DNA of 53,163 nt from contig JAADVB010000122.1 of the NCBI GenBank assembly GCA_023334545.1, forward strand, positions 1-53,163. The letters run 5' to 3'. Origin of the DNA: Salisapilia sapeloensis. Lineage: Eukaryota > Oomycota > Peronosporomycetes > Peronosporales > Salisapiliaceae. This document shows, in pieces, positions 10,403-20,296 of this stretch (its first letter is position 1; every line of letters begins with the position of its first letter). The notes beneath the pieces are model-generated. The model was not told the DNA's origin. It ran no database searches and saw nothing but the letters and a program-made list of their open reading frames with translations. Both the position numbers and the translations under genes were made by a program.

Positions 10403-10561
10403 GTAGATATCTGACTTTTACAATGCAGTAACACTAGCTACCATTAAACTCATTGACGTGCTTGTGGACATTTCATACTTCATTTGTACTTGTGATCGTT
10501 TCTTGTGCACTTCCTGTCGTATCCCATGCCTACGTGTCCGTCTTGAACGACTGCTGAAGAT

Positions 10562-12519
10562 ATGAGAAACGGATCCTCGGGGTTTCACGTCCGTCGCAAC
10601 AGTCTCTTTTTCCTTCGATCGTACAAGACGATGGTGTCGGATGAACCATACGCGAGCTCGGAAGTCGATACAAGTCAAGAGAACTCGGGACAGAATGCTG
10701 TCCAGCAAGTATGTTCGAGTGCACCGGACGTTACGCCGGACACGGGCAAAGCGGATGAACTACGGACATTCGCTTTACGCACGGAGCGATGTGTATTAGA
10801 AGACTTTACGCCATTTTCAAAAAGCCACTTGTGGGCACTCATGATGTCGTTTTATGATCGCCAAGGGGTCTCGTCCTGGTCCCAAGGCATCGTGCCTCAC
10901 TTTATCACATCCAACGCGTTCATCGCGAAGCGATACAGTAAATTGCTACAAGCTTATTTCCGTGACGCATGCCAGCCAAATGCAGAGCGACCACTGGACA
11001 CCTCTGAGCCATTCTACATTGTGGAACTAGGTGCTGGGTCTGGTAAATTTAGCTTTTACCTCTTACAAGCTCTCGCTGCAGTCGAGGTATGTCACTCCTT
11101 TCTTCCTAGCTGCTTGGTAACTTACACGAGTATCTGTAGGACGTCCTCGACTTTCCTCTTGACCAGATCCGATACGTCCTGACGGACTTTACGGCCCAGA
11201 ACTTTAACTTCTGGAAGACCCATCCGGCCTTGGCGCCGTTCGTCAAGCGTGGCATCGTCGACTTTGCCATCTTTGACGCTAGTAAAGACACGACGATGTC
11301 GTTGACAATCGCGGAGAAAGAATTGGCTGTTGGACAGATGAAAAACCCTTTATGTGTCGTCGCGAACTATCTCTTTGATACCTTAAGTCATGACCTATTC
11401 CGTATTGAGCATGGCGAATTGAAGCAAGGTCTTGTAAGTGTCGGTTCTCGTGCAACGCATGAACCGGATCCACTTGACCCAGCCATCATCTCGAGACTTT
11501 CGAACGAATACAAGTACGAACGTATTGACGAGGACTTTTATGGACAAGATCAACCGCACTTGAATAGCATCCTCAAGTGGTATCACGAGTACTTTGATCC
11601 GTCGACTAGTGCCACGGTCCTCGTCCCGATTGGTGCACTGTCAGCGATCGATCGACTAAGCAAACTGTCGAATGGACGGCTGCTCGTCTTGTCTGGAGAC
11701 AAAGGGAACTCGGATCCGAGTCACTTTATCGGTGCGACGGACCCGCACTTGGCGATCCACGGCAGCTTCTCGGTCATGGTAAATTACCACGCGATTGGCA
11801 TCTACTTTGCCAGTCGCGGCGGCTTTGCCATGCACAGCGCACAGGAAGAAGCGAGCCTCAAAGTGTCTCTCTTCCTTCTTGATTCGAAAGACACTTCATC
11901 CGAAGACGTCGTAGGAGAATCAGTCGATACCTTGTTCCAATCTCGTCGTAAGGAGTACAAGTATGTCTCCCAATGCTTTGTCGATGAAGTCGAATCATTC
12001 GGACCGAACGACTTCTTCGCGCTACAAAAGTCGTTTAAGGAAGAGACACGCTCTCCATCTCTTCGAGGTGTCTTAAGTCTCCTTCAACTAAGCGGATGTG
12101 ATCCCGACATCTTTTATAAATTCCGTGACGTCCTGCTAGATCATGCACCTAGTGCATCCCCAAAGCTGAAACGAGACGTCCAACGGTGCATCCCGAAAGT
12201 CTGGATGAACTACTTTTCTCTAGACAGTGAAAAGGATGTCGCGTTTGAACTCGGTCGACTCTTGTACGGCATGCACGAGTTCGACGATGCCTTGACGTAC
12301 TATAAACTGTCGGAGGAAGAGATGGGGAAGCATCATGTCACAAGTCATAACATGGGTCTCTGCTACTACAGCAAGAAGGATCTATCTCTAGCGTATTCTT
12401 GTTTCTCGGATGCACATGCACAGAACGCTAGTTACCAAAAGGCTTTGACGTGGATGGTGCGTGTGCAGCATGAGATGGACGAAAAGGTCGAGACGAGTGG
12501 ACAGGACGTAGACAAGTAG
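10562..12519 (+). CDS. SAM-dependent methyltransferase-like protein with helical (TPR-like) C-terminus
   Basis: Exons are 10562-11086 and 11140-12519, with a 53 bp phase-0 intron, giving 634 residues. The SAM-binding motif I reads VELGAGSGKFS (residues about 154-164), followed by a second strand (YVLTDF) and an acidic loop. The middle part is long and unlike common small-molecule methyltransferases. The C-terminal 100 residues contain paired helices (LGRLLYGMHEFDDALTYYKLSEEE...) of TPR type. The N-terminal 23 residues are basic and lack acids, so a mitochondrial presequence is possible; a second ATG at 10631 would remove it. Substrate unknown. It may be a protein methyltransferase, but I do not recognise a named family. 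Confidence 0.72.
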
Positions 12520-12619
12520 AACGTCGTATGGATGAAAAGAGAGGGATGATAACGAATGAGCAGACACCTTGTATTGTTAATGAAAGCACAAGTCGTCTTT
12601 GCCCTTGTCTTCTATGGCG

Positions 12620-13943
12620 CTACTTGGTCGGGACGGACGCCACGTCGCCAGTGATCTGCCACGCAATCATCTTCCGGTCGTTGCTGACACTAAAGAACGT
12701 GTTGAGTGGACCGAGTGAGATACGACGAACGGCATCCGTGTGTCCGACGTTGAACGTATTCGACAGCACGCCCTTGTAGGCAAAGGACGGCAGCTCTTTG
12801 ATGGTGATGCCGCCATCCGACGTGCCGACGAGGAGAATGGGCGTCTGATTCGGATCCTGTGCGCCACAGAGCGACGTGACTTGGTTGTCCATCGTCTCTT
12901 GGAACATTTGCTGGAACGGTGGCGCGAGGCTCCAGACGATGACTTGTGAGTCGAGTCCGCCGCTAATGAGGAACGTCTCGCTCTGATTGACCCAGAACTC
13001 AAGATCCATGACAGCGTCCGTATGTCCATTGCCATCGACTTTGGATAACGTTTTTACACAAGTATAAGTAGACAGATCCCATAGACGGATGGTCGTATCG
13101 ACGGAAGCAGACGCGAGGCTGTAGACATGGTGTTAGTCATGTATCGAAAGGAGGTGTTTAGGGAGTAAAGTACATGGGAGTTTCGCCTAAGACAAAGGTT
13201 TTCAGACGCGTGACGCCTCGGACGTGGCCTTCGAGCTGACCTCGGCACTGGAACGTATTGGACGTCGTGTCGAGTTGCCAGTATCGGATCGTGCCGTCGC
13301 TACTGCCACTGAAGAGCGTCGCGGCGCCGTTCTTGTCGGTCGCAACGGCTAAAGACAAGACACTGGCTTTGTGTGCGAATGGCATGCTTTCACTTACTTG
13401 GAACTCGTAAGGAGGTTGTTGTGGATTCTCGAGGTTCCAACCTCGGATCCGACCGACGCCAAGCGTAGGATTACTTGGGTACTTGCCTTCAAATCCGGCG
13501 AATAAAAGAGGACCTGCAAGTACCATGGACGTCACGCCTTCCTTGTTCTCTTTCGAATAGTTCCCTCGTCCACCACGTCCACGATTGTTATTCCTATTGC
13601 TATTCGATTGACTCGTCGGTGCTTCTTCTTGGACGCTCAAGTTGGTCAATTCGTTCCATGAGACACAATCCCATAGCTTAATGTTTGCATCAGCAGCACA
13701 AGTGAAAAGCTGCTGGTTGGCACCCCACATAACAACATCTTTCACAGCTCCATTATGGCCCTTGGTCTCCCCGATCTTCTTTAAGAGGTGGACGAAGCCA
13801 CACGGTCGACCTTTTACCTGTTCAAAGTCGCAATTGCCGTCTAGATACTTTCGACATAGCTGTCCGCCTTGGTTCTGACCTCGACCGCGGCCTCGACCGC
13901 CGCCAAAGCCACCGCGACGTCCGCCACCGTGATTATAGACCAT
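12620..13943 (-). CDS. CCCH zinc-finger, RGG-rich WD40-repeat protein (ZFWD type)
   Basis: Exons are complement(13174-13943) and complement(12620-13118), with a 55 bp intron (13119-13173). The join gives GETPILASASVDTTIRLWD and 422 residues. After MVYNHGGG comes a Gly/Arg-rich RGG segment (about 6-25), then one CCCH finger (CRKYLDGNC...CGFVH). WD40 repeats fill the rest (IKLWD, IRYWQ, IRLWD, VIVWS, MIAWQ). A second Asn/Arg/Gly-rich insert sits between blades 1 and 2. This order matches ZFWD proteins of plants and protists, which are RNA-binding propeller proteins. An in-frame start 25 codons upstream (14018) exists, but the protein begins naturally at MVYN. It is convergent with the methyltransferase-like gene, 100 bp apart. 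Confidence 0.85.
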
Positions 13944-14587
13944 ACTGACTATCGACTTGGTTGTTGGCCACTCAGGCTTTACGGGACGGGGGAAGTGGGC
14001 GTATTTTAATAGAATCATACCTTCGGAAGACAGTGGAGCGACATGGATCGAGAGATGGAATTCGATCGGATGTCCAGTTGGAGTGGAGTGGAACGTGGAT
14101 AAGATGGCTGGTTAGGATGAATGGAAATGGAATGTGAATGGGAGATGGATGTGGAGGAAGGATTTGTAGTCGTATTTATAGTGTTGTAGTATGAGTACTT
14201 GTGTTTAGTCGAGGTGTCCATAAGTATTATTATCTTTGTTCGGTGGTTGCGATAGTTGTCGTGCGACGGGTGTATGTCCAGAGGTTTTTGTTGCTATGTC
14301 TTGGTGTGGTCATTCAGATGCTAGGCTATTCTTATGACTATGTTGTGGTGTAGTGACGGTGGAGACATCGGAGTATTTAAAGCGTTCCTTTTCGTTTGAT
14401 TTTAAGGCCATACTCGCGTTGGATACCGATTCGGTATTATTGGGGATTCACTCTTTATAGTTCTATTCATGAAAATCGACTTGACAAACTCTGTGTTCGC
14501 TGAGAATAACCGATTTTGCTTTGCTACTTGCTATTGGAAACCTAACGAAACACTTCAACTTTCACACCTATCTAGGAGTACAAAAGC
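13944..14587. other. Non-coding upstream region of the ZFWD gene
   Basis: The part 14040-14230 is a low-complexity stretch biased to purines plus T on the + strand (tggat/tggaa-like words), so it is C- and A-rich on the transcribed strand. It is probably 5' leader and promoter of the minus-strand ZFWD gene. I see no gene and no recognisable element. Confidence 0.45.
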
Positions 14588-15010
14588 AAGCAATCGTTCG
14601 TCTTGGATGCAATCGGTGGAAACGATCTTCGATAAGACTACAAATCACGCCTGGTGCTCGAAATGTGCAAATTTGAAAAAGCGCGCATAGTGATGAACAA
14701 AAGAATTGGGCGACATTTGTGACTTCCACCGTGCTATGTGCCACTAAATTGGCGAAGAGCTCACTGTTGCAAGTAAATCGAATACAACTTCAACCTGGAT
14801 GACTTCCGTCGGTCAACTATGATAAGCTCGACACTAGTCCTGCCAAAACACGGCAGAGGAACGGACAATGTACGTGGATAGAGAGGAAAGAGTAGGGGGA
14901 ACAGCCAAGCACCTCGGCAGTCATTCCTAATGCAATTCCTCTAACTTCACATGTTGCCTTCAATGCCTTACACATACCCTGATTATCTGCTCAGCGAACA
15001 CAGTCTATAG
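14588..15010. repeat. Dispersed repeat, copy B (diverged)
   Basis: This is the partner of 22-540. It lacks the 110 bp segment holding the left arm of copy A's inverted repeat. The order of conserved blocks is otherwise kept from end to end. Divergence is high, so the duplication or insertion is old. Nothing in it looks like a protein. Confidence 0.7.
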
Positions 15011-15182
15011 TTTCCAAGACACTTCAGCTATCTGCAAATGTTTTTTATACAGTTGAGGAAAGTGTAGACAAGCTTCCATGACTCTTCTATAGCTGATAGT
15101 AATCTAGTGGAAACTTGGGCAATTATAGCTACATTAAAAGAAGAACAAAAATATAAAAGTTTACTTGTCACATGACTACATG

Positions 15183-16666
15183 CTAATCCTCGGTCAGAGT
15201 CTGTAGACTCAAGTTCGGAACGTCTGAATTCAAAAAGCCAGGTTGTTTAAACCCTGTGGATACGTTCCGACATGTATACTGTCCAAGGTTCTTCACCCAG
15301 ACAGCAAACGCTTGGAGTTGACTTGCAATCTGCTCATTCACTGTATCTACCGGACTACATGATCATAAACTCTGTCACCTCTGCACTATACTCAAAGCAA
15401 GAGAAAGAAATACCTCGGCTCATACTCGATGTAGAAGAGCATTTCCCTATCTCCATACGATTACACCTTGCTGTTGCATATATGGAAGGAAGACAAGTAC
15501 GCGCGACTGGTGGCATCCACGAGATGCTTAACGATCGACGCTGGTCGACTTTGTATCTGGAGCACACGTAGGTTCTGGAAACCAAAGACGGAAACGATTC
15601 GAAATAACGCCTGCGACTCATTTTCCATTGCCACCACCACCGTAGCTTTTTGATAACTCTTTTCTTTGTCTTCTTCTGTGTTCAACGTGTCCTCAAGTCG
15701 TATTAGATCCTTGTCAGATCGACTTAAGAGAGCATAAGTAGTTACATGCAGGTTACTATCGTTAATATCTGGAAGAAGAATGTCTAGTCCGGATGCAATT
15801 GCTATTCTTTCTCCAGCTATTGCTGCACTCTGCTTCTCTCCTGTCATTTTGAGTCTATGGCATGCATCTGCGGCGGACCACATCGGCAGACACGTAACGA
15901 CTTGTTGTGAAGTGGATTGGAAGTGAGAGATAAAGGTGGAACAAGCTAATTGGAGGTCTATGGGAAGGTAGATGGATGTAGTGATAGTAGATGAAGCACC
16001 AGGGAGAACACACAGACACAATTTGTCTTCGTATAGGAGCTCTCCGACGATCGACAAGTCGAAGCCACTGGCGATGAGTGGATCAATGGTGGAGTGGAGG
16101 ATACCAGAAGACGATTCGATAGGTACGATGGCACTATCAATCGTTTCATCTGCTAAAGCAGACAAAAGAGATGGAAAGGTATCGAAAGGGAATGGTTTAT
16201 AGCTGCGTCTGTCTGACTGTAGGACCTCCATGGCCAAGTCAGTTGCCTAAATTATAGTAAAAACAGTTACATGGCAGTCCCATCACTAGAATACATTAAC
16301 TACAGGCGTGGCTATACGTACAAATGACTGTGGATCGATAAAACCAAGGCCGAATACTTGATGATCATCAGTAAATAGCTGATCATCAGAGGAGAGTATC
16401 GAGGATTCCTTAGGGTCATCCTTCTTTGCTACATATCGTTTTTTACGTTTATCTGTGCCTGGAACTCGACGCCTACCTGCACCTGGCAGGCGTTTAGAAT
16501 CTGGATTTTGCTGCTCAATTTGCTCTTGCTTGCGCCTCCAATGACGAATGACACTTCGATCGATGCCGAATCGTTGGGCAACTTCATACATGCTCGAGGT
16601 TTCTGCAGCTTCGAGTATACGGAGCTTCTCTTGCGCCGTAAAGCTCCGGCGCTTAATCTTCGACAT
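15183..16666 (-). CDS. HTH (Psq/Brinker, CENP-B-like) + prephenate-dehydratase-like + ACT fusion protein
   Basis: Hand-built exons: complement(16304-16666), (15501-16246), (15414-15446), (15183-15354), giving 437 residues. Introns are 57, 54 and 59 bp, all in frame. Residues 1-50 are a transposase-type helix-turn-helix (RRSFTAQEKLRILEAAE...YEVAQRFGIDRSVIRHWRR), followed by KRLPGAGRRR as in Tc5/CENP-B-related proteins. Residues about 117-300 match prephenate dehydratase (IDSAIVPIESSSG, SIVGE, AAIAGERIA..GLDILLPDI.D). The GxxGAYS loop is missing and the catalytic TRF reads TTY (T290). Residues about 322-405 are an ACT domain (QSRP for ESRP, SQAL for GAL), completed by exons 3 and 4. It may be an inactive, ligand-sensing DNA-binding protein. 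Alternatives are two genes, or a functional but odd dehydratase. Donor 16294 instead of 16303 is equally in frame. Confidence 0.65.
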
Positions 16667-17113
16667 CGCGTGTCCTGCGTAGGTGGTGTTTGATGCAGTT
16701 AGAGAGGTTGATAGGTAGCATTGTAGCCAGGTACTTGAAGTTGGGATCATATATGCTAGTAGCTGCCTAGAAACGCCGTTAGGACGACTTCTCCTGCAGT
16801 AGCTCGCCATCTGCGTCATACACATGCATTTACCATGTAGCGAATTTGTATGGACTATGTAGAATATTGTCATTTGTGGTATAGTACTAAATATAAGAGG
16901 AAGATGGGAATATGTATGTAGCATGTAATCTAACAAGCTCGAGATTTACTGCGTCTATCCGTTCTAGGAACGGCTATAAGACCTAGTTTACGTCCTGCAC
17001 TGCATCTAATGTCGTTGTATGTGCATACCATCATGCCAGTAGGGTACAACGAACATGGGTAAAAGCGAGATGCATAGCAAAAACGAGTTCTATTGTTTCG
17101 TCCTAGGAAAAGA
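16667..17113. other. Non-coding region between PDCD2 and the HTH-PDT gene
   Basis: About 450 bp upstream of the minus-strand HTH-PDT gene and downstream of PDCD2. The minus frame stays open to 16936, but the extra residues (Leu/Tyr/His-rich, without a domain) look non-coding. The MSKIKRR start at 16666 was therefore preferred. Confidence 0.5.
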
Positions 17114-18358
17114 TTATTTGCCAGAGTAGGCAGGTTGGTAGTGGACAAACTCTTCAGCGTACTGTCCTTCGATAGGGCAGCTCTTGGAGCAAGTGAAGAC
17201 GGCTAATGTCCCCCATTCACAGCTCTGGTTTCCAATCTCTTGCAAGTTCGACGACTGGTCTTCTTTCAAGTAATAGATGAGCTGCGGAAGTACTTGAAAC
17301 TCAAACTGTCGATTCGCACCACATCGTTCACATGCTGGCACTTTGCTAGTTTCCAACATTCCTTTTTCATGTACCCACAAGAGAGCATCGTCTTGCCATC
17401 TAGCGTACCGTAGGACCTGATCTTTCGCCAAAGCAATGCGAGTTAAGAATCTAACGTACTCCTTGTCCTGATCACCTGTGGCACCTAGCATTTCATTCAA
17501 TTCTTTTTGCGTCAGATCGATCTGAGAATCATCCGTAAACGGATTCGATGCGTCATCCTGTGTCTTTGGATGCATCTGAGCTTTTTGGAAATCAGAAATG
17601 AGTTTCGCTTCTTGGTCATCCACGGCTTCCGTCGCGTCTGGCTCTTGCTCGATCTCGAGTTCGTATTCTGGGAAGATCCACTTCGATCCGTTCGTACGGA
17701 TATCTAATTCTACAGTTTCTATCTTTTCTGCTACGTCGCTACTACAAAGCTGTTTATGTCCGTGCTTCCAATGGTCTTTCTGATGCTCCTTGCAGCAGTA
17801 GTGTACCTGCTTGCAAGCACTGCAAGTGAATTCGGATGGAAGACTGCATAATGCACATCGAGTCTTTGTGGGTAGTGTCGATGCAGAAGCTTTGAGCTCA
17901 TAGTCATGGACTTCGGATGGATAGATCGGATTCTCTTTCGGTAGCTGGTTGCGATAGATACGTGCATGGCCTTGGCTGTTGCAAGCACGATTGCGACAGC
18001 AGAAGAGATAGAGCGATCGATGGAATGCGTCCGGTTCGTCATCCAAAGGACAGTAGATTTGGAGTAAGAATGAGAGAGGAGTAGAACATTCTTTGCAACA
18101 AAAGTTAGATACGGACGGCAGTGTATGTGGCGTCAACCAGCTCGGCTGGCCGCCGACTTTGCCACCGCCCCACTGGCTCCAGTCAGCATTCTCATGGAGC
18201 ACGAGCGGTTCTTCCTCTTCTTCTTGTGGAACGACAAAGCCTAGCTCAACATCCTGGTCATTGCTATAGTCCATCTCATCCTCTTCGTCATCTTGGATAT
18301 CATCTACGACGTCAGGATGCGGCTCCGAGACCTCCTGCGTACTTGAGCTCATTGTCAT
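17114..18358 (-). CDS. PDCD2: PDCD2/TSR4-like protein (MYND zinc finger)
   Basis: A single exon of 414 residues. It has an acidic N-terminal tail, then the TYPP/PDCD2 N-terminal block (GGQPSWLTPHTLPS, CPLDDEPDAFHRSLYLFCC). A MYND finger follows (CALC...CSACKQVHYCCKEHQKDHW...HKQLC, about 167-206), then the PDCD2_C domain with its own cysteines (CERCG, FTCSKSC). Known family members act as dedicated chaperones for ribosomal protein uS5 (Rps2) in 40S assembly. An ATG two codons downstream (18352) is an equal candidate. It is divergent from glycerate kinase across only 91 bp. Confidence 0.92.
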   Translation of the reverse strand: MTMSSSTQEVSEPHPDVVDDIQDDEEDEMDYSNDQDVELGFVVPQEEEEEPLVLHENADWSQWGGGKVGGQPSWLTPHTLPSVSNFCCKECSTPLSFLLQIYCPLDDEPDAFHRSLYLFCCRNRACNSQGHARIYRNQLPKENPIYPSEVHDYELKASASTLPTKTRCALCSLPSEFTCSACKQVHYCCKEHQKDHWKHGHKQLCSSDVAEKIETVELDIRTNGSKWIFPEYELEIEQEPDATEAVDDQEAKLISDFQKAQMHPKTQDDASNPFTDDSQIDLTQKELNEMLGATGDQDKEYVRFLTRIALAKDQVLRYARWQDDALLWVHEKGMLETSKVPACERCGANRQFEFQVLPQLIYYLKEDQSSNLQEIGNQSCEWGTLAVFTCSKSCPIEGQYAEEFVHYQPAYSGK

Positions 18359-18449
18359 GAGGAATTATCAGATGAAGATGAATGGCTTGAAAATCTCAAT
18401 ACAAAAAGCAAGTTTAAACTGAGACGACACCAGTACTGCGTCATTTAGC
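18359..18449. promoter_or_regulatory. Short bidirectional promoter region (PDCD2 / glycerate kinase)
   Basis: Only 91 bp separate the two divergent start codons. The core promoters must overlap each other or a coding region. No initiator-type consensus is evident. Confidence 0.45.
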
Positions 18450-19433
18450 ATGAAGAGCGTCATGCAGGTCGCGAGCAAGCACAGAGGCCAGTTGGAGGCT
18501 ATGCTTCGGCGTGATATACCTCCCTCTTCCTTAAATGAAACTACCCTGCATTGTAGAATCGATGATCTATACCTTCCGATGGTGCAATGGATTTCAGAGG
18601 TCGTTGCGTCCGTGAAAGAGAAGACTCCAGCTTCCTGTGTATGCATTGGACTCAGTGGTGTTCAAGGCAGCGGTAAGACGACCGTTTGCCGGTACTTGGA
18701 AGAAGTCATGGTGGATGACGGATACAAGTGCGCCGTGGTGTCTTTGGATGACGCGTATTTGACACGCAAGGAGCAGATCCAAGTAGCGGAAGAGAATGCT
18801 TCGAATCCACTTTTACAAGTGCGTGGGAATCCTGGGACCCACGACATGAGTTTGTTGACAGATTTTGTTCAAAAGTGTAAAAGCGGTAGTACTAGTACTT
18901 TGTCTGTTCCTCGTTATGATAAATCCATGCATCACGGACGTGGTGATCGAGTACCATCTACGGAATGGCCTGTTAAACAAGGTCCATTGGATGTTGTGCT
19001 TGTCGAAGGATGGTGCATGGGTTTCCAGGCAGTGGATGAGAGTGCTCTGTCAACTCCAAACCTGCTGCCGGTCAATACTGCTCTTCGACAGTTTGAAGAG
19101 CTGTATAAAGAGCTGGATGCCATGACGGTTTTGAAGATTGCTGACCCGCAGTGGGTGTACAAGTGGAGGGAAGAGCAAGAGGAGCAGTTGAGAGCTTCTG
19201 GTAAAAGTGCTATGACGCATGAGCAAGTTGTGGACTTTGTCGATCGGTATATGCCCTCCTATGAGACGTATCTGAGTGGATTGTACGCTCCTTTGGGAGA
19301 TAAAAAGTCTTCGGCATTGGAGCGTATCCCGAGACTGGTGCTGGAGATCGACGATTCTCGCTTGCCACTGTCAAAACAGCCGAAAGAGTTTAACTTTTCT
19401 TCAAAGACGTTGCAAGGGAATGGTACAAGTTAA
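18450..19433 (+). CDS. GLYK: D-glycerate 3-kinase (P-loop kinase, GLYK type)
   Basis: A single exon of 327 residues. It is predicted to phosphorylate D-glycerate to 3-phosphoglycerate with ATP. Walker A is GVQGSGKTT (70-78). Also seen are the family signatures SLDDAYLTR, RGNPGTHD, PRYDKS..GRGDR, VVLVEGWCMGF and IADPQWVYKWREEQE. These match plant and fungal glycerate 3-kinases, which belong to the phosphoribulokinase/uridine-kinase fold group. No clear organelle signal is seen, so it is probably cytosolic. The start is the first ATG and fits the length of cytosolic homologues. Confidence 0.93.
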   Translation: MKSVMQVASKHRGQLEAMLRRDIPPSSLNETTLHCRIDDLYLPMVQWISEVVASVKEKTPASCVCIGLSGVQGSGKTTVCRYLEEVMVDDGYKCAVVSLDDAYLTRKEQIQVAEENASNPLLQVRGNPGTHDMSLLTDFVQKCKSGSTSTLSVPRYDKSMHHGRGDRVPSTEWPVKQGPLDVVLVEGWCMGFQAVDESALSTPNLLPVNTALRQFEELYKELDAMTVLKIADPQWVYKWREEQEEQLRASGKSAMTHEQVVDFVDRYMPSYETYLSGLYAPLGDKKSSALERIPRLVLEIDDSRLPLSKQPKEFNFSSKTLQGNGTS

Positions 19434-20296
19434 TCGGACTACAGTGCTTTGATGCGAAGAGAAGGCTAACCAAAGAAACAAGTTGGAGATCACTTGCGTT
19501 TGTCAGGGTTTGTAGATGTACTTGTTCTGAACAGAGGAATATTCGTTCCTCTTGTGTTTAGCTGTGGTCATTTCAAATGAGCTGATGGAGTAGAGGTACT
19601 ACCTATTACAGTACAGACCATTCGTGAGATATCTATAGCTGTTAATATTCCTCTGTATGTGTGTACTAGCAGGTAGAAAAACGGACAATGGATTACATTG
19701 GCGTACATCATGCCCTGCAACCAAAATAGAATGCTTTATGAGTATCATGAGGTTGGATCGATGGTATCTCTTCTAGATACCTCCGAGAGGACGATTCAAA
19801 CGAGCGACTCGTCTTGATATTTGTATCCAAATTTGGCGGGAAATGTAACTTAATCGATCTTCAAGAGATGCTTGTCAACGGAGAGCAGCATGAGTGGTAA
19901 CTTAATACTTTATTCTTCTCCCCCATTAAGTCGATGACTTATAGTAGCCTTATATCCTGCATGCAAGATGACACTGATAGTGTCACGTTTAGAATGGGAC
20001 AATGCTTGCTTGTGATGTACCTCGTGTTCATCCATTGAAGTCTGTTATAACGTGCTTTGATACATCAAGTCATGCTGTCAATACTCCATCCACCACCTCC
20101 TGCCCATGTCTACACTATCATCCTTCTCACATTTGCATGCTGTCATTAGGCTCATATCATCCCATACAGCAAGTATATACTCTTCCCTAATCTATCAATC
20201 TCCCTACCAACGCATATACGCAGCAGGAATCAGATAACAATCGACAACAAATTCAAAGACGACTTTGCATTGTCCACACCCCACACGTACGTCTGC
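19434..20296. other. Non-coding region between convergent genes
   Basis: The 863 bp hold the 3' flanks of glycerate kinase (+) and the PH-MAP kinase (-). The frame at 20002-20190 is short and lacks any domain. I see nothing else. Confidence 0.5.

Noticed and set aside
16667-16936. Upstream extension of the HTH exon
   Set aside because: The extra residues lack domain features; the MSKIKRR start fits the HTH family.
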